Positions 6,605-12,092 of a stretch of 12,092 nucleotides of DNA are shown piece after piece. The notes under the pieces were generated by a model, which saw only the letters and a list, made by a program, of their open reading frames with translations, was not told the origin of the DNA and searched no databases. Position 1 is the first letter of the stretch, and each line of letters opens with the position of its first letter. Origin of the DNA: DATKYK01 sp034430255 (GTDB lineage Bacteria > Chloroflexota > Dehalococcoidia > E44-bin15); NCBI GenBank assembly GCA_034430255.1, contig DAOUEU010000169.1, positions 1-12,092 on the forward strand, in the 5' to 3' direction. The translations under genes and the position numbers were made by a program.

Positions 6605-7150
6605 TTATAATAATCCTAGTCCGTACGCTTTTAATTTAGCCTCCACACCCTTCCCGTTTCCGACAAGTCTATCCAACTCAGCCCAGAATTCGCCGCTGTG
6701 GTTCTTGCATCGGGTATGGGCAAGCTCATGTAGGATCACGTAATCCATCAATTCATCTGGCAACCGGACGAGTTTCATATTGAGGCTTATGTCGTTTTTC
6801 TGAGAGCAACTGCCCCACCTTGTCCTTTGATTGCGGATGGACGCCCTGTTATAGGTAAACCCGTGCTTATCTGCCAGGTATTTGAGCCTTCGGGATAGTT
6901 TTCTTTTCGCTTTTGCCCTGTCGATAGCAGGGGCATTCTGTGAGTTGGCTTCATATTCTCGCTCATACTGTTTTATCCTTTCCAGATGTTTTTCTATCCA
7001 ATTCGACTTCGCGTGAACAAATTCCTCGGCTTTTTTAAGTGACAGTCCATAAGGAACAGCAACTCGGACACCTCTCAAAGGTTTCACGTAGATGTTCAGA
7101 TGCTTTGCCCGCTTGCTGCGTTCAAATAGAACTAGCCCTATACCGTCCAT
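6605..7150 (-). CDS. YgjP-like zinc metallopeptidase (DUF45)
   Basis: This 181-aa protein is a YgjP/DUF45 M48-like metallopeptidase. The N-terminal part has RSKRAKHLNIYVKP and GVRVAVPYG, then a basic helical stretch to about 100. NQRTRWGSCSQKNDISLN (107-124) carries the family WGSCS block, and HELAH (141-145) with H151 gives the HExxH...H zinc site with catalytic E142. Substrates are unknown; relatives often neighbour restriction-modification or stress genes. ATG 7150 has no ribosome binding site. The frame is open further to an ATA at 7193-7195 that lies 8 bases after GGAGG (7208-7204). The added residues (...KCLKTVEMDGIG) match where homologues begin. It closes the folP operon. Confidence 0.88.
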   Translation of the reverse strand: MDGIGLVLFERSKRAKHLNIYVKPLRGVRVAVPYGLSLKKAEEFVHAKSNWIEKHLERIKQYEREYEANSQNAPAIDRAKAKRKLSRRLKYLADKHGFTYNRASIRNQRTRWGSCSQKNDISLNMKLVRLPDELMDYVILHELAHTRCKNHSGEFWAELDRLVGNGKGVEAKLKAYGLGLL

Positions 7151-7250
7151 CTCAACGGTTTTCAGGCACTTCTGTTTTCTAGCTATATAGCTTATGTTTC
7201 AATCCTCCAAGTTAGTCCGGCCGGGCTGCGTCTATGCTTCTATCTCGCTC

Positions 7251-7409
7251 TTACATGACTCGCAGGCAGCTCAGGTGCCCGCGAATGCTAGGGCTCTCGG
7301 AAACTAAAAGAAGCATCTCGATAAGCCTATCTGATTCAGCCTTGAATTCAGCCCGTAAGTGTGATACCGAACCTATATCACCTACATCTATATTCCCCCT
7401 CTGACTCAT
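7251..7409 (-). CDS. 52-aa ORF coupled to the upstream unknown gene
   Basis: This ORF starts MSQRGNIDVGDIGSVSHLRA and ends LSCLRVM. Its ATG overlaps the TGA of the 234-aa gene as ATGA, and GAGGAG sits just upstream, so translational coupling is likely. The middle (about residues 18-40, LRAEFKAESDRLIEMLLLVSES) should be an amphipathic helix. I recognise no family. The stop is followed by 46 bases up to the GGAGG of the YgjP-like gene. A small protein coupled behind a larger unknown one could be a partner or antitoxin-like subunit, but that is only context. It might also be a remnant of a longer gene. Confidence 0.5.
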   Translation of the reverse strand: MSQRGNIDVGDIGSVSHLRAEFKAESDRLIEMLLLVSESPSIRGHLSCLRVM

Positions 7410-8110
7410 AACTCCTCAAAGCCTCTTTTTAAAGCACGGTAATCAGAAAGGCCTTTACGTATAAAAGACCGAATATTGAAAGCGATTTCTCTAGCAATAG
7501 ATAGGTACTCGTTCTTCTTAAGACCTGCTTCTAACCAAATATATAAGCGTACGCCAACTGTTTCCCACTGCAAACACGCCCCGTTTCCATCCCACAAAAT
7601 GCACTCGGTGGCATCTTCTACATTTGTTGACACGCTCCATATATTATTTACCTTAAACAGAAAGCTTTTAAGAGAATCCCAAGAAAACTTTACTTCACCC
7701 ACACACAGAAACTGCTTCCCCCCTTCGACTACTTTATAAGCTTTAGCTTCCTCGCTTAAAACGTCGATGGCAACTCTATAAGCTCTTGGTAAATCCTCAT
7801 CCTCTGCTATATCTGCTATTTCTACCAATTGAATTTTTATAGGCAATTTAATTTCTTCTAGTAAGGGTATCTCGCTCGCAGCTTTTCTAAGTTCTGTAGA
7901 CCATGCTCCATCATAGTCATTCCATTCCTCGATTTCCAGCGCCTTAAAAAACAACCTCTCTACTCCAAAGTTTCCTTTCCAAGGAGGTGTCCAGATATAA
8001 CGGAAAGTCCCGAATTTTTCTTTAAAAACACAGTGAAGCAACTTCCTCCCTGATGGCAACAACTCCTCGTCGAACTTGGCTAACATTATAGACTTTGGTT
8101 TTGGCTCCAT
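7406..8110 (-). CDS. Protein of unknown family in the fol operon
   Basis: From ATG 8110 the product is 234 aa, starting MEPKPKSIMLAKFDEELLPS. I chose this ATG because GGAGGTGA, which overlaps the folK stop codon, lies at good distance; a GTG at 8137 would overlap folK. The protein has no signal peptide, membrane segment or Cys cluster. It is rich in aromatic residues (RYIWTPPWKG, EEWNDYDGAW, VKFSWDSL, VRLYIWLEAG) and has an acidic middle (EIADIAEDEDLP). It ends in a charged helix (REIAFNIRSFIRKG, DYRALKRGFEEL), suggesting a beta-rich core with a helical end. Its DNA is visibly richer in A and T than folP and folK, which suggests later arrival. I do not recognise the family. Confidence 0.7.
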   Translation of the reverse strand: MEPKPKSIMLAKFDEELLPSGRKLLHCVFKEKFGTFRYIWTPPWKGNFGVERLFFKALEIEEWNDYDGAWSTELRKAASEIPLLEEIKLPIKIQLVEIADIAEDEDLPRAYRVAIDVLSEEAKAYKVVEGGKQFLCVGEVKFSWDSLKSFLFKVNNIWSVSTNVEDATECILWDGNGACLQWETVGVRLYIWLEAGLKKNEYLSIAREIAFNIRSFIRKGLSDYRALKRGFEEL

Positions 8111-8117
8111 TTCCTGT

Positions 8118-8609
8118 TCACCTCCACTCCAATTCACCTATCTTTTTAACCCCATCCTGCCCCTCGACCACAGTGGCCATGTCCCTTATTTGATAACCAC
8201 TTACCGGGTGGCGGAGGTCGGGGGTGATCTCGAGAAGGGGGATCAGCACAAAGGCTCGCTCCTTAAAACGAGGGTGGGGGATGGTTAACTCCGGGGTCCC
8301 CATAATCAGGCTGCCATATAAGATTATGTCAATATCGATGGGGCGGGGGGCATTGGGGAAGCCGGGCACTCTCCCCAGGCTGGCTTCGATCCCTTTTATC
8401 AGCGAGAGCAATTGCAGGGGGCCTAGCTCCGTTCGCGCGCGGCAGACGGCGTTGAGGAATAAGGGCTGCTCGGTGTGTCCCACGGGTTCGGTCTCGTAGA
8501 GGGAGGAGACCTGCTCTATATGAACGCTCTCGCTTAGGAGTTTCAGCGCCCTAGCCAGGTTTGCCTGACGCTTACCTAAATTGGAACCGAGGCCAAGGTA
8601 GACCTGCAT
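8118..8609 (-). CDS. folK: 2-Amino-4-hydroxy-6-hydroxymethyldihydropteridine pyrophosphokinase
   Basis: HPPK transfers pyrophosphate from ATP to 6-hydroxymethyl-dihydropterin, giving the substrate of FolP. Starting at ATG 8609 the product is 163 aa: VYLGLGSNLG (3-12) at the N-terminus, SSLYETEPVGHTEQPLFLNAV (36-55) pterin site, RPIDIDIILYG (89-99) with D92 and D94 as the Mg-binding pair, and LTIPHPRFKERAFVLIPLLEI (108-128). Length is normal. I prefer this start over the ATG at 8639, which would overlap folP. AGGTGA, shared with the folP stop codon, lies 8 bases before it. It is tightly coupled to folP (7-base gap). Confidence 0.95.
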   Translation of the reverse strand: MQVYLGLGSNLGKRQANLARALKLLSESVHIEQVSSLYETEPVGHTEQPLFLNAVCRARTELGPLQLLSLIKGIEASLGRVPGFPNAPRPIDIDIILYGSLIMGTPELTIPHPRFKERAFVLIPLLEITPDLRHPVSGYQIRDMATVVEGQDGVKKIGELEWR

Positions 8610-8616
8610 ATAAAGT

Positions 8617-9447
8617 TCACCTTCCCCTGATAATGGCATCGGTCATACGGGCCACGCGTCCCATCTGCAGCACGTCGTGCACCCGCACTATATCAGCGCC
8701 GGCGGCAATGCCCAGGGCGATAGTGGCGGCTGTACCCTCCAAACGCTGCTCGGGGGGCAGATTCAGCACCAGCCCGATCATCGATTTGCGCGATGTGCCC
8801 AGGAGGATCGGTCTTCCCAGAACCTTTAGCTCGGACAGACGCCGGATGAGCTCAAGGTTTCCCTCCAGGGTCTTGCCGAAGCCAATGCCTGGGTCGATGA
8901 TGATATTCTCCCATGCCACCCCTGCATCCTGTGCCAGTTCAATACCCTGCCTCAGGGAAGAAGTGACCTCGGGGACGATCTCCCTATATGTGGTTCCCCG
9001 CTGATTGGCAACGATTACCAGGGGCGCTCCCCATTCTGCAGCAATCCGGGCCAGATTGGGGCTCTGCCTCAGGTCACAGATATCGTTTATCATCCTGGCT
9101 CCAGCCTCAAGGGCGCGCCTCGCCACCTCGGGTTTGTAGGTATCGATGCTGATGGGCACCGCAATCTCCCCTGCCAGCTTTTCTATCACCGGTATTACCC
9201 GGCTCAGCTCCTCATCTTCCGATACTGGTGATGATTCGGGGCGGGTAGACTCACCACCCACATCGATTATGTCAGCACCCTCATCCACGAGGCGTCTCGA
9301 CAGTGCCACGGCAGCAGCGGTGTCGCTACCCAGCCCATCGCCGGAGAAAGAATCGGGGGTTAGGTTTAACACCCCCATGATGAAGGTACGCTCCCCCCAG
9401 CGGAACTCACGGTTGCCGCATATGGTAACTCCGAGATCGGTGCTCAT
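8617..9447 (-). CDS. folP: Dihydropteroate synthase
   Basis: DHPS joins p-aminobenzoate to hydroxymethyl-dihydropterin diphosphate to make dihydropteroate. From ATG 9447 the product is 276 aa, a TIM barrel with all main blocks: FIMGVLNLTPDSFSGDG (22-38), GADIIDVGGESTRP (57-70), SIDTY (100-104), MINDICD (119-125), IDPGIGFGK (184-192), LLGTSRKSMIG (215-225) and GADIVRVHDV (250-259). The loop that usually reads MHM-x-G-x-P is VANQRGTTY (146-154) here, a variant I associate with some Chloroflexota. A GTG at 9465 is an alternative start with no better ribosome binding site. First gene of the leftward operon. Confidence 0.94.
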   Translation of the reverse strand: MSTDLGVTICGNREFRWGERTFIMGVLNLTPDSFSGDGLGSDTAAAVALSRRLVDEGADIIDVGGESTRPESSPVSEDEELSRVIPVIEKLAGEIAVPISIDTYKPEVARRALEAGARMINDICDLRQSPNLARIAAEWGAPLVIVANQRGTTYREIVPEVTSSLRQGIELAQDAGVAWENIIIDPGIGFGKTLEGNLELIRRLSELKVLGRPILLGTSRKSMIGLVLNLPPEQRLEGTAATIALGIAAGADIVRVHDVLQMGRVARMTDAIIRGR

Positions 9448-9487
9448 CGCCTCAGATTCTAGCACAAGCCTGTGGCGTTGAGAATAC

Positions 9488-9517
9488 TTGACAACTATCT
9501 GGCGGAAACACCATACT
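9488..9517 (+). promoter_or_regulatory. Promoter of the citE-like gene
   Basis: A perfect -35 TTGACA (9488-9493) is followed after 18 bp by CATACT (9512-9517), 4 of 6 to the -10 consensus. Transcription would start near 9524. GGAGGT (9533-9538) follows 5 bases before the GTG start at 9544. The folP leader overlaps this stretch on the other strand. Confidence 0.5.
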
Positions 9518-9543
9518 AGCCTTTAACAGCACGGAGGTAATAA

Positions 9544-10455
9544 GTGGAGCCGCTTAGAACTTTACTATTTGTCCCCGGCAACCGGCAAAACATGATCGAT
9601 AAAGCGTGGTATCTGCCTGCCGATGCGCTCGTTTTGGATCTGGAGGATTCGGTGCCCAGTTCAGAGAAAGCTAGTGCTAGAGCACAGGTAAGGGACTGGC
9701 TAATGGTGATGGCGCAGGGGCGAATGGGGAAGGGGGGAGGACTCAGAGGCAGAAAGGTATTTGTGCGTATTAATTCCCTCGCCAGCGGCCTGGCGCGGGA
9801 GGACCTGGAGTCCGTGATAACCCAGGGGATCGATGGCATAAGCCAGCCCAAGCCGGCCTCAGAGCACGATGTAACGGAGGTGGCGGAGATCATTCAACTT
9901 CTGGAAAAAGAGAGAGGGATCGAAGCGGGTCATGTAAAGCTTCTTCCCTGGGTGGAGACGGCTAGTGGGCTCATCCATGCCTACGATATTGCCAGTGCAT
10001 CACCCCGGGTAGTGGGCATCTCCTTTGGAGCAGAGGATTTCACTCTGGACACGGGCATAGTGCGCACGGAGGAGGGGAGCGAGCTTCTTTATCCCAGGAC
10101 AATGGTGGTTGTTGCCGCCAGGGCGGCCGATGTTTTTGCAGTAGATACCCCATATAATAACTTCCGGGATGAAGAGGGGCTTATTAGTGAGGCCAGGCTC
10201 GCCCGAAGTCTTGGCTTCGAGGGCAAGTGCCTTATTCACCCCAGTCAGATAGAGGCGGTGAACCGTGTCTTCCGCCCCTCACCGGAGGAGGTGGACCATG
10301 CCAGCAGGGTGGTCGCCGCCTTTGAGGCTGCCACTGCCCAGGGATTTGCCTCAACCTCCCTCGATGGTAGGATGATCGATGCTCCCATCGCCAATAGGGC
10401 AAGAAAGCTGCTTATGGTGGCGGATTCCATCGCTCGTCGGGACAAGGGATGGTGA
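9544..10455 (+). CDS. HpcH/HpaI-family CoA-ester lyase (CitE-like)
   Basis: This 303-aa TIM-barrel protein is of the CitE / malyl-CoA / citramalyl-CoA lyase group. TLLFVPGNR (6-14) binds the substrate, LDLEDSVP (31-38) and VRIN (74-77) are family blocks, and LPWVETASGL (134-143) with E138 and SFGAEDFTLD (160-169) with D165 supply the Mg ligands. FEGKCLIHPSQI (225-236) closes the barrel. Such enzymes split or form beta-hydroxyacyl-CoA esters, giving acetyl-CoA plus a keto acid. No citrate-lyase alpha or gamma genes are adjacent, so a stand-alone CoA-ester lyase is more likely than true CitE. The start is GTG after GGAGGT. A Gly/Arg-rich insert (about 57-70) precedes KVFVRIN. Confidence 0.87.
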   Translation: MEPLRTLLFVPGNRQNMIDKAWYLPADALVLDLEDSVPSSEKASARAQVRDWLMVMAQGRMGKGGGLRGRKVFVRINSLASGLAREDLESVITQGIDGISQPKPASEHDVTEVAEIIQLLEKERGIEAGHVKLLPWVETASGLIHAYDIASASPRVVGISFGAEDFTLDTGIVRTEEGSELLYPRTMVVVAARAADVFAVDTPYNNFRDEEGLISEARLARSLGFEGKCLIHPSQIEAVNRVFRPSPEEVDHASRVVAAFEAATAQGFASTSLDGRMIDAPIANRARKLLMVADSIARRDKGW

Positions 10456-10518
10456 TCACCATCCTGATCTCGTTGGATAAATAGGTGGCATATGGTGTAG
10501 TAAGAGGTGAGATTTCCG

Positions 10519-10579
10519 CGCCCCGAGGGCCATATTTCGGCCCGAGTGAAGGCTCATAATGACGTGGAAAAGCGGGGCG
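10519..10579 (+). other. GC-rich nested inverted repeats after the citE-like gene
   Basis: CGCCCCG (10519-10525) can pair with CGGGGCG (10573-10579). Inside it GGGCC (10527-10531) pairs with GGCCC (10539-10543) around a 7-base loop. No T-run follows. The stretch may fold in the 3' end of the citE-like transcript and contribute to its end. I know no RNA family that it matches. Confidence 0.3.
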
Positions 10580-10620
10580 AAAGGCGAGGTATCGCTAATC
10601 GACCGGACGAGTAAATTTGG

Positions 10621-10649
10621 TTGCATTATCAGGTTTGGCATTATATAAT
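10621..10649 (+). promoter_or_regulatory. Promoter of the carboxyltransferase gene
   Basis: A consensus -10 TATAAT (10644-10649) lies exactly 17 bp after TTGCAT (10621-10626), a weak -35 with only the TTG matching. Predicted transcription start is near 10656, where the twin palindromes begin. The leader is about 55 bases and contains GGGAGGGG (10701-10708) before the ATG. Confidence 0.55.
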
Positions 10650-10655
10650 ACAATA

Positions 10656-10688
10656 TGTGACTACTTTCACAAAGTGAGCGTTTTCACA
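10656..10688. promoter_or_regulatory. Twin CRP/FNR-like operators over the transcription start
   Basis: TGTGA-N6-TCACA occupies 10656-10671 and matches the core of the E. coli CRP site exactly in half-sites and spacing. A second copy, AGTGA-N6-TCACA, occupies 10673-10688; centre-to-centre distance is 17 bp. Both lie downstream of the TATAAT box, on and after the predicted +1, a position that normally represses. The likely binder is a CRP/FNR-superfamily regulator, not encoded in the window. Confidence 0.65.
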
Positions 10689-10710
10689 AACCTGCTAGTC
10701 GGGAGGGGAA

Positions 10711-12092
10711 ATGGCGATTGAAGAAAGGCTGGAAATTCTAGCCAAACTGAGGGCGGAGTCACAAATGGGTGGGGGCGAAAAGCGCATCACAGCGCAGCAT
10801 GAGAAGGGCAAGCTCACCGCCAGGGAGCGAATCTCCTACCTCCTCGATGAAGGTAGCTTCGAGGAGCTGGATCCCTTCGTTTCTCACCGTTCCACCGCAT
10901 TTGGCCTTGGAGATAAGAAGTTCTTAGGCGATGCTGTAGTCACTGGATATGGCAAGATAAATGGCAGGCTTGTTTATCTCTTCGCTCAGGACTTCACTGT
11001 CTTCGGGGGTTCGCTCTCGGAGGTGGTCGCAGAGAAGATCTGTAAGGCTATGGACCTTGCGGCGAAGAACGGGGCACCCTTTATTGGACTTAACGACTCG
11101 GGCGGTGCAAGAATTCAAGAGGGGGTGGAGAGCCTCGCCGGGTACGGCAGCATCTTCCTTCGCAATACGCTCTACTCCGGGGTGGTCCCCCAGATATCGG
11201 TAATCATGGGCCCCAGTGCTGGTGGGGCGGTCTACTCGCCAGCGATTACAGACTTCGTTTTTATGGTTAAGGGTACAGGGCAGATGTATATCACCGGCCC
11301 CGACGTGATCAGAGCGGTGACCGGCGAGGAAGTGACCCTTGAGCAGTTGGGAGGGGCGATGGTTCACGCCAGCCAGAGCGGGAATTGCCACTTCGTTGCC
11401 GATAACGACCGTGATTGTCTAGATCAAGTTCGTCGGCTGTTGAGCTACCTCCCTCAGAACAATATGGAGGAAGCCCCGCTTGTAGAAACCAACGATAACC
11501 CCAATAGAAAAGATGGGGAGCTTCTCCATATCCTCCCCGAGGATGCTAGTAAAGCCTATGATATGAAAGAGGTTATCTGTAGGGTGTTCGATAATGGTGA
11601 ATTTATGGAGGTTCATGAGCACTTTGCCGCCAACATCATTACTGGATTTGCCAGGCTTGGTGGCCGCGCCGTAGGCATCGTGGCCCAGCAGCCCTCCATA
11701 TCGGCGGGGTGTATCGATATCGATGCTTCAGACAAGGCGGCTAGGTTTGTACGCTTCCTTGATTGCTTTAACATCCCCATAATCACCTTCTGTGATGTTC
11801 CGGGATATATGCCCGGTGTGGATCAGGAATATGGCGGTATCATCAGACACGGTGCTAAGCTGCTCTTTGCCTACTCTGAGGCCACAGTACCAAAGGTTAC
11901 CGTGATTACCCGTAAGGCCTATGGGGGTGCATACATAGCGATGGGCAGCAAGCACCTCCGGGGCGACATTAATTATGCTTGGCCTACTGCAGAGATCGCT
12001 GTGATGGGGCCTGATGGCGCGGTAAATATAATACATAGAGAGACAATCCAAAAGTCGGAAAACCGTGAGGAGACGACCAGGAATCTCGTCGC
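10711..12092 (+). CDS. Acyl-CoA carboxyltransferase subunit (PccB/MmdA-like), partial
   Basis: The ORF is open from ATG 10711 to the window edge: 460 codons of a family usually about 515 aa, so only the C-terminus is missing. The N-terminal half carries QHEKGKLTARERI (29-41), FTVFGGSLSEVVAEKI (95-110), GLNDSGGARIQEGV (126-139) and MGPSAGGAVYSPAI (166-179). The C-terminal half has FCDVPGYMPGVDQEYGGII (360-378) and RKAYGGAYIAMGSK (401-414). The Gly-rich turns form the oxyanion holes for acyl-CoA and biotin. Members carboxylate propionyl- or acetyl-CoA with a biotin carboxylase, or decarboxylate methylmalonyl-CoA in sodium-pumping complexes. Which one depends on genes beyond the edge. GGGAGGGG precedes the ATG. 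Confidence 0.93.
   Translation, partial: MAIEERLEILAKLRAESQMGGGEKRITAQHEKGKLTARERISYLLDEGSFEELDPFVSHRSTAFGLGDKKFLGDAVVTGYGKINGRLVYLFAQDFTVFGGSLSEVVAEKICKAMDLAAKNGAPFIGLNDSGGARIQEGVESLAGYGSIFLRNTLYSGVVPQISVIMGPSAGGAVYSPAITDFVFMVKGTGQMYITGPDVIRAVTGEEVTLEQLGGAMVHASQSGNCHFVADNDRDCLDQVRRLLSYLPQNNMEEAPLVETNDNPNRKDGELLHILPEDASKAYDMKEVICRVFDNGEFMEVHEHFAANIITGFARLGGRAVGIVAQQPSISAGCIDIDASDKAARFVRFLDCFNIPIITFCDVPGYMPGVDQEYGGIIRHGAKLLFAYSEATVPKVTVITRKAYGGAYIAMGSKHLRGDINYAWPTAEIAVMGPDGAVNIIHRETIQKSENREETTRNLV

Noticed and set aside
8561..9004. 147-aa plus-strand ORF
   Set aside because: Antisense to folK and folP; a compositional shadow rich in Arg, Ser and Pro.
10924..11391. 155-aa minus-strand ORF
   Set aside because: It lies wholly antisense to the carboxyltransferase, whose frame is conserved and unbroken; the antisense translation shows no motif.
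1..12092. CRISPR arrays, tRNA or rRNA genes, and intact insertion sequences
   Set aside because: I saw no regularly spaced repeats, no cloverleaf-like segment and no transposase motif anywhere in the window.

Overview
The window looks like chromosomal DNA of an uncultured anaerobic bacterium. Genes use strong GGAGG-type ribosome binding sites, frequent GTG starts and tight gene spacing. Several products resemble forms I associate with Chloroflexota, especially Dehalococcoidia: a tiny HHWII/CxxC zinc-ribbon protein, a folP-folK pair with an altered DHPS loop, a bacterial RRM protein and a DUF4870-type relic. This placement is inference from memory; no rRNA gene is present to settle it.

Left part (1-3400). 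A Trm112-like zinc-ribbon protein and a two-helix membrane protein form a small rightward operon with a good promoter. Its best intrinsic terminator is a perfect 12-bp hairpin plus seven T, lying inside the convergent gene for a QueD/6-pyruvoyl-tetrahydropterin synthase-like protein. A GH15 family glucoamylase/trehalase-like gene follows on the minus strand. A gene-poor kilobase then carries a 22-bp perfect palindrome, an extended -10 promoter and an unlisted 45-aa zinc-ribbon gene (or about 69 aa from an ATT start).

Middle (4000-6600). An RRM RNA-binding protein and a nitronate monooxygenase-family flavoprotein lie on the minus strand. The flavoprotein's C-terminal tail is encoded by a hairpin. 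Two inverted repeats sit upstream of it, followed by a clear decayed DUF4870/Tic20-like membrane-protein pseudogene (two in-frame stops and a frameshift). About 600 bp without recognisable genes come next.

Right-centre (6605-9447). A compact minus-strand operon reads folP, folK, an AT-richer 234-aa protein of unknown family, a 52-aa ORF overlapping its stop codon by ATGA, and a YgjP-like HExxH metallopeptidase. The unknown pair inserted behind the folate genes is the best candidate here for an undescribed module.

Right end (9488-12092). Divergent from folP, a CitE-like CoA-ester lyase is followed by a carboxyltransferase subunit of the propionyl-CoA carboxylase/methylmalonyl-CoA decarboxylase family that runs off the window. 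The carboxyltransferase has its own promoter, and two tandem CRP/FNR-like palindromes cover its predicted start of transcription. Together the two genes point to acyl-CoA metabolism around acetyl-, malyl- or citramalyl-CoA and propionyl-CoA.
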